A stretch of 64,000 bases of DNA from Trichoplusia ni (lineage: Eukaryota; Arthropoda; Insecta; Lepidoptera; Noctuidae): NCBI RefSeq assembly GCF_003590095.1, contig NC_039483.1:4154001-4218000 (forward strand), in the 5' to 3' direction. Of the stretch, positions 31,816 through 43,569 are shown one piece after another. Position numbers and translations under genes: made by a program. The notes below the pieces were generated by a model. The model saw only the letters and a program-made list of their open reading frames with translations, was not told where the DNA came from and searched no databases. Numbering within the stretch: the stretch's first letter is position 1; every line of letters begins with the position of its first letter.

Positions 31816-34800
31816 TACCAGTGTTGCCAACAAGCTAGAGTTGCCAGGTGAAAATACTTCTGTTCATTTACCCAAGAAAGCCGCATACCCAGTGATATAA
31901 TTTTATTTTTTAATTAATTTATTGATATCTCTTTTTGTGTGCACAATTTTGTATATTTATGGCGTAGACTTAGTCTGCATTGTACAGTTGGATTTATAGA
32001 ACGTATTACGAGTTTTCAAACCTTACAGTATTGGTAAACTAATTGGAGTTAGTTTACAATGTATAATGATATATACGAATAGTTTGCAGGGTTATAAAGG
32101 TTCGATCCTTTAGTATTAGGGAATGATATTAGGGCAATTATTGTTAATCTACCTCTGTGTTTGTCCCTATTTAAGAATCTTCCTAAATGTACGTTTCCGT
32201 GGGTTGTGGCCGATACGATAAACGACAGAGAATGGTAACTATGACGCCGTGTCCTGCCACAGGCGCGTGCATTTACCGCTATACTTATGAAAATAATATT
32301 ATCGCAGTTGTTGATACGTGATAGCACAGTTAACAGTCTATCGCCGTAGTGTCGGCCGCCATCCACAGAAATACACCTTAAATCTCCAATCACACAAGGA
32401 TATTTTCTAACAATTATCAAGACAATCGAATATATTTCGCCGCTGTTTATCCATGACCTTTTTATACGTATTAATCGAACAGCTTTTTAATAATGTTGGT
32501 ATTTTCGAGCACTTATTAACTATGAACTATCAGCTACAATTTAATTTATTAACGTTTTTTATAGAATTGTAATTCATATTCAATCAATACCTGATAAAGA
32601 ATGCTTTACTTTATTTTTGTGTCATATTCATACTAATTAGATTGCTTTAAAAACAAAAAAAAACTGTCTATTTTTGCATATACGCTTGAGACGAATATAA
32701 TGTAATTTGTTTAATATACCTTGAATAACGCTAATATTATGATATAATACTGGGCAAAGTCAATTTTTTTGTATAATTTAATTTCACTGTGATTTTATGC
32801 CGAAATATGAAAGCCAACAAAATAGTAGTTATTTAAATTCTAAGACGCTTTCTTATCAGGAATTGGTGGAATTATATGCTATTAAAGCTTTCGATGTTAC
32901 TTATAGATCTATATATAGTCTATATTTATACTAAAATAGCTCAAATTCTAGGATGAGATGTCTGTTCTAAAGCTGTATTGTACTGATTAGATATTTTGAC
33001 GGTTTATAGCTGATAGTTTTTAGACGAACGTTTCTGCTAACTTTATATTGAATGCGAATTGATGTTTATATAATTATGTGACATAAACCCTGGACAGATT
33101 TACAGAATTTGTTATAACTTATATATCTTAATTAAACTTGATTTTTTTACACATATGTTGGATAAAGATTTTTTTTCTGTAGTGTAAAATAAAATATTAC
33201 TTTGATTGGCAACACTGAATTATTAACTGCAGTAGTGTACAATGTTGCCAAAAAACAAAATTTCCCCAACTTTATGGGTATTTCTTTTTTGTAGTAAACA
33301 ACTAAGTCCTTTTGGTTTAGGACAGGGTTTTTGCTACATGAAAAAATAATTGCGCTGTTTCTCTACTTTTATAAAAATTGACATTCCTAACATTTAATTA
33401 TAGTAATACGATTAAGGCCTCATATAGAATTCGGTAGAAACATTAAATTCAATCAGAATACATTGCGTAGTACATATAGTGTTGTATGCATTTAGAATAA
33501 AATTGTTAGTACATTGCAAGCGATGCATGTTAAACCGTATCTCGAAAAGAAAGTATTATTTCTTCAATTTACTAGCACCACCATTTACATTAGAAATGTT
33601 TATTCCAAATTTTAAAGAAAGACATTAAATACCCACCAATTTAGTACCTACATGATTATATAAAGAAGCTTCTATGTGAAATGGAATTGTTACCAACGTT
33701 CATTACTTGATAACGAAAGAAAACTATTTTAATGATGTGATGTAACTTGTTAAGTCTTTGGGACTTTAAATTAAGAGCGAGATAGAAATATAAAACATGC
33801 TAATATAAAAAAATGAATGATGGTAGAAAAAGAGACGGCAATAAATTTACACCTTTCAGAAAGACTTCGTGATAACAGTTGGTAACAAGTCCAAACATTA
33901 AAATGTTGTACCAAATATGTAACCATAGCTTACGTTTGTTTAGGATAACTCGTCTAATTATAACACAGTATTATATTAATCATATTTATGTGTATATACC
34001 GTCTATAATGATCGTGGCTTCCATAGAAATATATTGATGTTAGATTGTACTGGGAACTGTTGAAAAGAAACGATACATGAAAGATAATATGGGAAAGATT
34101 GACAAAGAAAAAAGAATTACAGTTCAACAATACGGATGAATGGAACAACAGTACGGATGATGCTTTTGTGGAAGCGGGACAGAGCTATACTCAGAGTAAA
34201 GCGCTTTCTCATTTCCACAATAGCTTGGCTTGATTTAAGAACATAGTAAATTCTCCGGGGAAAATTGTAATTGTTGCATGTCAAGACTAAAATTGCGGGT
34301 AGAACGAAAAGTATTTGCGTCCTTTTTATATAAAATACGAAAATTCATAGATAAAAAGTGATGCTTGTTGATACCAAATTAACCGCAAAGCTTCGAAAGC
34401 CTTATTCCCAAAAATGTTATTGTACAAGTATTATTAAAATTATATTGTCTGTCAATAATAGTGTAGCCACTACAATAATACAATTAGCGGTGCATAAGCA
34501 TGCCATAAGCAAAAAAGAGCAGTTATAGTCTGTACGATCTTGCATGGTTGGGATGGCACTTAACAATCATTATTGCTATAAAGTAAAAATAAATAATTAA
34601 ACTCTGTTAAGACAGGAGTAAGGCGTGGTGACCATAACTCGGTTATCCGTGCATTCATTTTAACATGCAGGCGTCAGGCGTGAATGTTCATCATACCAAA
34701 AAGGAGGACAAACATTTGTGTTATCCACGAATACTTCTTCTGACATTGGGTGTCTTTGTGCATGTAACTTTGATGGATTCAAGTCCTTAGTGAGAAAGTC

Positions 34801-35700
34801 GTTAAAATTAAGATTAGCTCACAGTGTGATCATACAGCCAACTGGAGCTTGAATACATAAATAGCAATCTTTGCAACTGATTTATTCATTAAACACCTGT
34901 AGTAATTACTAATTACTCATCGGACCATGCCAGAAAGTTCAGACCTAAAACTCATCTATTTCTTTACCCTGTCTAGTCCATTTAATCTCTGTTCACAATT
35001 AAAACTATTTATTCTACCATTTTAGTATATTTTTTGAATATTTTAAGAACTATATATACTTTCATGAAGTGCTTATATAATCTATACGAAATGCAAATAA
35101 CTGCCAGTGTATTATGAAATTAAATCGCATTCACTAGTTTTTATTATAGTTATAGATATGCACCAATTATTAGACAAATGTTATTAATATATTTCGACCG
35201 TTTGTAACGTAGTCATAAAATTAGTTTTAGTTCTATTTTCGTAGAAATGTTAATGCAATAATTGATGTCTACCTATTCTATTTCCGATGTTTATAAATAA
35301 ATTTGACGTACTAGTTCCATTGATGTTGAATATGAAAAATTATTAATTGCACGAAGAAACTATTAGTATTAGGACACATATACAAAAAAAAAATGTTTTT
35401 TCGTAATATCCATATTAAAATTTCAAAATATTCCCTTATATCATCATTCGAAATGACAAATTTAAGAATATTACGTAAACTGTCGCAAATTTATTAGTTA
35501 CAATTACAAAAAAAAGTGAGAATAAAATAGTATTTTGAGTAATTCCATTTAGTGTAATGTTTATAATAAATTAGTTAAGTTTAATGTTGTACGTGGCCAA
35601 GGTTTCTCTTTAATTTAATACATTCTGTTTTTAATATTGACATTATACGTATTGAATAAAGCTCGCTACCTCGCCGCGCAATAGAAACTCGAAAAATAAC

Positions 35701-35733
35701 TGGCAACACCAAAAACAGGTTATGGTGTTGCCA
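35701..35733. repeat. 10-bp inverted repeat TGGCAACACC
   Basis: TGGCAACACC at 35701-35710 is mirrored exactly by GGTGTTGCCA at 35724-35733. Related GGCAACA/TGTTGCC words occur near 31822, 33210, 33243 and 36576. Confidence 0.7.
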
Positions 35734-36042
35734 TATAATGCAACAGAATAACAAGAATTAAACGTTAAGGTTAGGGCGTCGCGTGGCTTTGTGTGTTTGG
35801 TCATGCGTTGTGTTAGAGAGTAGCTCGTAGGATTTTATATCAGCTTTATATTCAAAGGAATAAATATTATAACAATAATATAGCAAAATCGATATTAAGA
35901 CATCGCTTACAGCTTAAAAATACCTGATAATATAGGGACAGTGTAAATTAAAAAGTTATTAGACAAGGTGAAAAATTTCGTGCGTGTTATAATACACTAC
36001 AGAGCCCGCAGCCGCAGCTCTGTATCACAAGATGAAATTGAA

Positions 36043-36241
36043 ACACCCCCGACGGTCACTTCCACGATTTTTTTATGGCTCGACATGATTTTTATTAAAC
36101 ATGTCTAAGAGCACTCGCACATAATTCACCTTCAATACAGGACAAACTAAATTGAAATCGCTTAATCCGTTCGGAAGCTATGGTGTACAGACAGACACGT
36201 CACACTTATAACATCCCTCTTATTGCGTCGTAGGCTAAAAA
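36043..36241 (+). repeat. RTE-like non-LTR retrotransposon 3' fragment
   Basis: It contains AAATCGCTTAATCCGTTCGG, a CAGACAGACACG block, and a terminal TTATAACATCCCTCTTATTG followed by GCGTCG and an A-rich end. This order is what I associate with 3' ends of lepidopteran RTE elements. No reverse-transcriptase frame remains. Confidence 0.65.
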
Positions 36242-37840
36242 ATGTAACATCATCGTGGGCAATGTATCGCAACACGCAGGAATTTCTCGTCTCATCTAAA
36301 ATTGTATCCGTCTAACCATTAATTCGATGTTTTAGGATGTAGATAAAGTACGTAGTTACGAGAAATACTGCTTTTATAAAATCCTACTGGAACGCGTACA
36401 AAGCTGTTGTAATTGTAATTAGCTTGTTAAATATACATCAGAGCATTCTAGGTCAATTCTTAGTTGTTGGTAGTATGTTTGCTAGTACAAATTTTTTGTC
36501 ACACTTTAAATATAATCGATTAATTTATTTATGTATCAAACTGATTTTTGCCACTAAACTATTTTTTTATTCTGTGGCAACATTGTAAGGATTGATTTGT
36601 AACATTAAATGATATATTTTAAATACAGTATTTTGAGATACATCTATAATCTTACAGTAAGTTATCAAGACACTTTTAACAAAAGCTGTATCGAACTATT
36701 AGTTTTGTCTGTGATTTATTTATGTCCTACATAATGTTTTGGTTATTATTTATTTTTTGAACATGAATAAATAATGCTTTTGACGAAGTACCTGCTGTTT
36801 TATTTTTGTATGAAAGCTCGTCAATACCTCGATAGCTTTTACCCTGTCTCACTGTTGGTCAAAGGTCTGCCTTACACACGTCGACGGACCAATGTTGCTG
36901 AATTTGCGACGAAGTCTCGTATGCGTGGATGGTGGCCCATTCGTCGTCAATTTAAACATTGTCTACTAATAGACCATTTTTAGTATTGATTGCCCGTATT
37001 GACTCCATATAACGTAACGAAAACGTAGTTTTACAGTATAAGTTTGATGTATTCGTAACATTTAAATGCGTGGTCTAAAAAATAACAACTCACATATTTG
37101 ATTATTATACTATACTATATATTATTATACCCCGTCTGGCTTCGGTCCCTACCGAACTCATTCATGAGTTAACGCGGTGATCCTGGTCGGGCAATCCCGA
37201 TAAATTTTATTCGCGTGACTGAACTGTGAGTTAAAACCTAATTACTTACATAGTTTTTCAAGTGATTTTCTATACCTTCTTAAAGACATTAGTGCATTAT
37301 TTTTGTTTATTCAACTATTATTTGTTAACGTAATAAGGTTGGGTTATCGCACATGGCGAAGTTATTTATTTTAATGCTTATAACATTTTAGCTAATTCCA
37401 TCTATTATATAAAAAACCAGAAAAAAAGACTTGTGATTACCCATTTAGGTGGTATTTGCAAGTAAGTAAACCTTTTATATAAATATAAGGGTACGGGTAA
37501 TATAAGGGTAAGGTAAGGTAAAGGTTGTCAAGTTCAAACCGAATGCCATAAAAACACTCAGTAAGCAAAAAGCGAGGAGTGAATCAGTAACAGCAATATT
37601 GGCGGCAGGCGCCGTCACGACTAAGTGTTTTGTTTCCAATAACAACGTAATTAAAAAGTTTTTGACTAACTAAAATTTTTTTGATGCATTCAGTGGATAA
37701 AAAACTGTTCCAGCTTAACATAGAATTAAATTTGACCTGAATTAGTACCGTTTTGAATTAGTACCCTCACTAGTTGCTCTACTCTTCGTCCTGTCAAAAC
37801 TCAAAAGGTAGAAAAGAGCCGCGTATTTATGCTAAATCGA

Positions 37841-37975
37841 GATCGCGATCCGCGATCAAAATCAATGACCGCGATCCACAGGCAAAATTATGATGCTTGA
37901 AGTAGATATACGGAGTAATGCATCTAATCTTAAAATTTAAAGACGTTTTGAAGTCCAGATTGCGATCAGCTGATC
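37841..37975. promoter_or_regulatory. Cluster of GATC palindromes upstream of MADF gene
   Basis: GATCGCGATC at 37841-37850, CCGCGATC at 37850-37857 and again at 37869-37876, and GATCAGCTGATC at 37964-37975 all fall within 230 bp of the start codon at 38069. They could be factor-binding sites; the factor is unknown. Confidence 0.35.
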
Positions 37976-38068
37976 CTAATCAAGATTGAACGTGCGTCAG
38001 ATCGTGCCAGTCGTCAGTATACGCTGTGCGTTCGCCGTACATTGAGTTAAACGATAGTTACAGACGAT

Positions 38069-39147
38069 ATGTCGCCGATGGAGCCGGCGAATTCCTCTGC
38101 CCGAACACAATTAGAGGAAGACTTTATTACGCAGTTACAGACTTTACCCGAACTATGGCAAGCGCAGCATAAACATTACACCAACAAATATAAAAGACAA
38201 GCTGGATACAAAAAGTTACTTGAAATACTTAAAAAAATCAAGCCACAGGCGACTGTAGATGATGTGCGCAAGAAAATAAACAGCCTCAGATCTAACTATA
38301 GGCGCGAACTAAGGAAATCATGTATTGATGAATTTTACACACCAAAAGCAAAAAGCTTCAAACTGTTAAGTTTTTTAAATACTTCCGAGGAGCTAAATTC
38401 TAGTCATCAGGTGATATTTTATTAATTTACATATTAACTTTAAATTCGTAGTCATATTGCCATTTTTTTAATTCATATATTTATTGATTAAAGCAAATAA
38501 TATACATTTGTTCAAAATACTTGTCAGTCCTGTCACTGTCAGTCAAAAAAGTAGTTTATTGATAGATCCGAAATGAACGAATGATCTAAACATTTTCTAT
38601 ACAAGTTATTGCTTCTCGTATAAAGTTGAAAATGCGAAATTATCAATTTTAACTTTTTCAGAATCAACAACTTTTAGGAGTAACTGGGAGCAGGAACGCT
38701 GGCAGTAGTCAAGAAAATTTGAACGAACCAGCAAACCCAGCGCCAGAGACATCATTTTCTTCAATCAGTCAAGTTGTTCAGCCACCTAAAAATATATTTA
38801 AAGAAAACGAGCTAATAGATCGAGCTAGCTTATTTATGGCTCAAACGAGTCTGCAATCACAGAAATTGTTTCAAGGAACTAAAACAAGTCATTCACTAGC
38901 ATTGATTTGGGCTGAAAAGCTGGATAACTTACATCCTCAACAACGATTCTTTGCAGAAAAAGCGATACACGACATTTTATTTGAAGCAGGGTTGGGAACT
39001 CTTCACAGATATTCAGTTAAAATTAATGAACCTGAGATGAAAGTTACGTCACTTCATTGTAAAGCTTCTCCCTTATTTACACAAGACGACTCTTCGCCCT
39101 CCTACTCAGTTCCGAATTCACCTACTCCCTCTGACATGCAGCCCTAA
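38069..39147 (+). CDS. MADF-BESS-like DNA-binding protein
   Basis: Two exons, 38069-38410 and 38662-39147, join in phase 0 (CATCAG|GTGATA and TTTTTCAG|AATC) to give 275 residues. Residues of about 16-105 form a MADF domain (Myb/SANT-like, DNA-binding): LEEDFITQLQTLPELWQ, then KYKRQAGYKKLLEIL, then VRKKINSLRSNYRREL. The C-terminal part has a BESS-like segment (LALIWAEKLDNLHPQQRFF, then AEKAIHDILFEAGLGTL), which in this family mediates protein contacts. The middle is serine/proline-rich. Without splicing, the first exon would run into a stop at 38423-38425. A likely polyadenylation signal AATAAA lies near 39165. The specific orthologue is not assigned. Confidence 0.88.
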
Positions 39148-39748
39148 TTATTTGATTGCAGAAAATAAATCTAATATAATAATATGTTTATACATCATTT
39201 CAGTAATATTATAATTTTATTTCAGTTGCTAGACTTTTCAGTCCTTTAAATAGATTTTATTAATATTCATATTATTTATTTGCATTCCACAATGTTTACA
39301 CAGATGTTACAAAATGGGTTAGAGCATTTGTGGACCCTGCAGGGCACAGCAAATTAATCTTATATCTAAAATTATTTCTGTGATCAAAGATTCAAGATCA
39401 TGACTAAAACGCCTAGGTAATGTATAATACATTTTTGATCAGCAGAATAAGTCGATTCAAGCTGACTACTTACCGAATTACGATAATTAATTTTTTGGTT
39501 AATTCTGATTGGTATAGGACTGACATTTTTTCTGCAAATTGATTCACTTCGATTTTTACTGAACGCACCACTCTGAGAAAAGCTCTGTGGAGGATTCTTA
39601 TTACCTACACTAACACTATCTGTCAATGTCAAACTCAGTTATTGAAAGTGAAAAATTATCAAACGGAGATCTTTACTTATTTACCACTCTGTTTTGCAGT
39701 TAAAAGCTATCAGGAGAAAAGCATTTTACTCTTAATTCTGCGGCAACC

Positions 39749-41443
39749 ATGCGGACGCGTAATAAGTTACGATCCAGGAACTCAACAGTATCTCAAGAAG
39801 CAGTAATAATTGACCAAAGAAACTCGCCGGGAAAATGTAGAGTGTGCTTAGATGATGGAGATATACCAATTTTCGGTTCAAAAGATATATCTAATGATGT
39901 AGCAGAGTTCGGAAAGATCAAAATCAATGCAAATGATAACTTCCCAAAGTACTTATGCGAAGCTTGTTATACTTTACTCGAAGCTGCAATCTTGTTTAGG
40001 AAAACCGCGAAACAAGCCAATGCATTTCTAAAGAAAAATCCCTGGAAGATCCCATCGTCGGCAGCGTCTGATGATTCTAATTATATAAATGAAAACGAAC
40101 CTGAAATAAAGCGAGAGTATCTTGAGTTGGATAACACCTCTGAATCTGAACTTGACGACTTTGATAAACTAAGGCTTAAAATTGAGTCGGAAGATGAAAC
40201 CATTGATTACCTTGCTCTAGCTAACAATCATATGGATATGTCAGTTAAGTCAGAGGATGGTAGTGTAGGATACCGGTCTGCTTCTGAAGCAGATACTCAA
40301 GAAACAAATTATATGGAGCACTCTCAATTAGAGGACATTGATGAATCAAAAAATGATGAAGATGAAACTGTTGCTGATCCAGATAGTGAAATGATTATGA
40401 TTATAGTTTCTGACAAAGATAAACAAAATCAGATTACACCAATATGTGAAAAATGCAACACTAGTTTTGATAACATAGATGACCTTTTGCAGCACATTGA
40501 GAAAACTCATCCGAAACCGGGCCCAGATGAGAGAGAATGTGAAATTTGTCGTAATGTGGTCAAAAGGAATTTATATAAAGTACATTTAAAAGAGCACAGA
40601 GAAAAGTATCAAGAGAAACATATTAAAAAGTATGGTAAAGTTGAATGTGAAATATGCAATAAGAAAATTAGTAAAGCATATTATAAATACCATATTAAAA
40701 TGCATGGAACTGCTGAAGAACAAGCTGAAAGGACTATGGAATGTACAATATGTAAAAAATCCTTTGGTGCACACTACTTTAATGACCATATGAAAAGGGT
40801 ACATGATAAGAAAATGAAGCACACAAAACAATCATCTCAGAAACCAGTGCCCAAAGAGGTTTCACCTAAGAATGTAAAAAAAACTAAATGTCCAGTGTGT
40901 GACAAAAAAGTAAAAGAAAGTGAATATAAACAACATTTAGCAAAACACGGCGGTCCACTGCGACGTTACATTTGTGACAAATGTGGAAAAGTATTCAAAC
41001 ATCCGTCTGCATTCCGAACTCATTACATGACACATGGTACTGAACTGAAATACAAATGCCAGTTTTGTCCCTACAGAGGCTTGCATCAAGGCCTCCTTAA
41101 GATCCATGTTCGGACCCACACAGGGGACTACAACTACAAATGTACGGAGTGTCCCGCAAAGTTCATAACAAAGAGTAACTTGTCTAAACATATTCAACGG
41201 CACAAGGGACAATGTAACTACAAGTGTGAAATTTGTAATAAAGGATTTTACTCGAAACGTGATCTAAACAAACACAACAATATAGTACATTTGAAGTTAC
41301 GGAACCATGTTTGCGAGTCCTGCGGAAAAGTTTTTGGACACAGAGATAATATGTTGAGTCACCAACTGAAAGTTCATAAACGTGAAAAGATTATTACGAA
41401 AGGCAGAATGCCTTCATACCTTAAGACGGAAGAACAGTTGTAA
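39749..41443 (+). CDS. ZAD/C2H2 zinc-finger protein A, ten fingers
   Basis: Single-exon gene of 564 residues. The ZAD domain uses C30, C33, C70 and C73. A long acidic linker (about 110-230) holds three SUMO-type motifs: IKRE, LKIE and VKSE. Ten C2H2 fingers follow, in two groups. The first five are degenerate, spaced, lysine-rich fingers. The last five are closely packed, including the cluster-typical finger CQFCPYRG followed by HTGDYNYKCTECPAKF. After the last finger comes KREKIITKGRMPSYLKTEE, whose GRMPxYL core recurs in the three neighbouring genes. It is convergent with gene B. Presumed nuclear DNA-binding regulator; its targets cannot be told from sequence. Confidence 0.93.
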   Translation: MRTRNKLRSRNSTVSQEAVIIDQRNSPGKCRVCLDDGDIPIFGSKDISNDVAEFGKIKINANDNFPKYLCEACYTLLEAAILFRKTAKQANAFLKKNPWKIPSSAASDDSNYINENEPEIKREYLELDNTSESELDDFDKLRLKIESEDETIDYLALANNHMDMSVKSEDGSVGYRSASEADTQETNYMEHSQLEDIDESKNDEDETVADPDSEMIMIIVSDKDKQNQITPICEKCNTSFDNIDDLLQHIEKTHPKPGPDERECEICRNVVKRNLYKVHLKEHREKYQEKHIKKYGKVECEICNKKISKAYYKYHIKMHGTAEEQAERTMECTICKKSFGAHYFNDHMKRVHDKKMKHTKQSSQKPVPKEVSPKNVKKTKCPVCDKKVKESEYKQHLAKHGGPLRRYICDKCGKVFKHPSAFRTHYMTHGTELKYKCQFCPYRGLHQGLLKIHVRTHTGDYNYKCTECPAKFITKSNLSKHIQRHKGQCNYKCEICNKGFYSKRDLNKHNNIVHLKLRNHVCESCGKVFGHRDNMLSHQLKVHKREKIITKGRMPSYLKTEEQL

Positions 41444-41915
41444 AGTAATAGTCATTAAACATTAGACATTTGTGGTTTGTTTATCTGTAGTTTCTATGAA
41501 TACTACAGGCAAAAAAAAGATTTGACCACATGCACGCTCAAGTGCATGTTTTCTTAAATCGTAAGGCATTGTGCACATATTTTTTTAATAATAGTAATTA
41601 TGTAATAATAAAACCTTTTGATAATACAGAGTATATATTTTAATGCCACACAATATAATCCTCTTCTTTCCACTACCTACTTTACCACTACTTTTTTATA
41701 GGTCATGAAATAAAAGAATAGTGTTGAAAAACAATTATATATTTTTAACATAACAAAAAAAATCATGTATACCAAACCATTCCCATCTTTGCATGGGAAG
41801 ACTGATTTGAGTATTTTACCTAAAAACAAGAATTATTTGTGTATAGGGTAGCTTTAATTTTAATATAACCTTTCAACTATAGACTATATTATGATAGACC
41901 ACCAACAAGCTGTCT
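41444..41915. other. Spacer between convergent zinc-finger genes A and B
   Basis: 472 bp, AT-rich. It contains an AATAAAA polyadenylation signal for gene A near 41608. No gene is seen. Confidence 0.6.
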
Positions 41916-43007
41916 TCATAAAAAAGAATCCAAATTCTTTAACTCTGCCTCAATATAAGCTGGTGTTCTACCATTAACTTTCTTTTCTCTCTTGTGAACA
42001 TCTAACTGGTGTCTCATCATAGCCTTTCTATACCCAAATGCCTTTCCACAAACATGACAAATGTGATTTTTTATTCCCAAATGGTCTGCTTCAAAGTGTC
42101 TTTCCAAATTAAGCTTAGAGTGGAAGCCTCGCTGACAAGTATCACATTTGAATAATGGTTCTTTGTGTTTTAAAGAATGCTTGTTCAAATTACTTTTTGT
42201 TAGAAATCTAGCTGGGCATTCAGTACACATGAATCTGTAATCCCCTGTGTGTACACACATGTGAGTTTTCAGTAGACCTGAATGGCGACCCCTGTAGGGG
42301 CATAGCTTACATTTCCAAGGGAATTCTGAACTGTGTGTGAAGTAGTGTTTCCTATATGAACAGCGCTGGCGAAAGGATTTCCCACAGATGTCGCATACGT
42401 ATTTAGCTGCAGTATGATCATGGAGAGCAAAATGCTCTTTGTAGTAGGATTTTGTAATTACTTTAAAGCAGACTCTACATTGCACTTTAGGTATCTTTTT
42501 GATTGGTTTAACAGTTATAGATTCCTCAGCGTCGCCGATGTTACTGGCAACAGACGAAAAGTAACTTTGTATGACTGATGTAGATGATTCAGAATTGTCT
42601 TCAACTTTTTCTTGTGTTGACGATCCTTTAGATTCAATGGAAAGCTTTTTGTTTTTTGCTGCTATGTTTTTCAATATTTGATCCGATTTTTTTGCGGTTT
42701 TTCGAAATCGAATTGCAGCTTCAAGTAATTTACTGCACGGATCACACATGAAGTGAAGGGATTCATCATCCTTACTTAAGTCTATACCACCAAAAGTACT
42801 GATATCTACAGCCATTACATCGCCCAGGTCATTATAAATAGGAACGGTGCCTTCCTTTAAACAAATTCTACATTTGTTTGTATTGTTTTCTCGTTGAGTC
42901 GTTATAGATAAACTTCCGCTGAGTGTTTCATTTCTCTCGCGATTATTTTGCCGTCTGTCGGACGTAGCTTTGTTGAATAATTTTAGTATAACATATGAGG
43001 AAACCAT
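41916..43007 (-). CDS. ZAD/C2H2 zinc-finger protein B, six fingers
   Basis: Intronless, 363 residues. The ZAD domain uses C46, C49, C88 and C91, preceded by a 45-residue extension starting MVSSYVILKLF. The linker is short and serine/acid-rich. Six C2H2 fingers follow, with the same order and linkers as gene C: CRVCFKV, CDICGKSF, CKLCPYRG, CTECPARF, CDTCQRGF, CHVCGKAF. The tail HKREKKVNGRTPAYIEAE is a variant of the shared GRMPxYL motif, with T in place of M. It is divergently arranged with gene C across 562 bp. B and C look like the most recent duplicates in the cluster. Confidence 0.93.
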   Translation of the reverse strand: MVSSYVILKLFNKATSDRRQNNRERNETLSGSLSITTQRENNTNKCRICLKEGTVPIYNDLGDVMAVDISTFGGIDLSKDDESLHFMCDPCSKLLEAAIRFRKTAKKSDQILKNIAAKNKKLSIESKGSSTQEKVEDNSESSTSVIQSYFSSVASNIGDAEESITVKPIKKIPKVQCRVCFKVITKSYYKEHFALHDHTAAKYVCDICGKSFRQRCSYRKHYFTHSSEFPWKCKLCPYRGRHSGLLKTHMCVHTGDYRFMCTECPARFLTKSNLNKHSLKHKEPLFKCDTCQRGFHSKLNLERHFEADHLGIKNHICHVCGKAFGYRKAMMRHQLDVHKREKKVNGRTPAYIEAELKNLDSFL

Positions 43008-43569
43008 TCTTATATGCTAGCTTTAATAATAAATTGATTGAACCTCGCAATAAACGATCTCCAAGGAAATCCGATTGTTTGTTTACATCCTGAATGCAAA
43101 CCCATCCCATCTTGATTTGACAGTTTTAAAGTTTTAAATGACCATAAAGGAAGTTACACACTATATGGCGGCCCATCCAATATTTAATTTTCCTTGGCTT
43201 TATCGCTAGTATACTTTTTGCTCCGCCAGCGTCAAACCACCACCTTGTTATCAATAATGTCTTTGAGAATTATGAGAATTATACAATCAAGTCAATCCTG
43301 CCCAATCCTGCCTAGCCTCGCCTAATTAGTAGAACAGATAACAATATTGTACTGATTTTTGAATCTGTGGTCAATCGAAACACTTTGTTTCCCGGTTGAC
43401 TGACACCAGCAGAATTGTTTATTTTTATTCACCATTGCCAATCTTTACAAAGAAGCTGTAAGGTCTCTTTGAATATTTAATATTTCACGACATTGCAAAT
43501 AATACATGGTTCACAGTAGCCAAGTAATCCATGGACTTTCTATCATAATTTATCTACGACACGTAAAAT
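43008..43569. promoter_or_regulatory. Divergent promoter region of zinc-finger genes B and C
   Basis: 562 bp between two start codons that point away from each other. No clear TATA box or known factor site is visible. The region should contain both 5' untranslated regions. Confidence 0.5.

Larger units (their letters stand above)
31816..38068. other. Intergenic region and SAC2-like 3' untranslated sequence
   Basis: About 6.2 kb, AT-rich. It probably starts with the SAC2-like 3' untranslated region, since several AATAAA signals are present, but I cannot choose one. It holds a retrotransposon tail at 36043-36241 and a small palindrome at 35701-35733. It ends with the 5' region of the MADF gene. 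I see no convincing protein-coding exon. Confidence 0.5.

Noticed and set aside
32049..32420. 123-residue minus-strand frame downstream of the SAC2-like gene
   Set aside because: No recognisable domain, arginine/histidine-rich chance composition, and no promoter or splice signals.
39384..39632. 82-residue minus-strand frame between the MADF gene and zinc-finger gene A
   Set aside because: No domain, no supporting splice or promoter signals; treated as chance.
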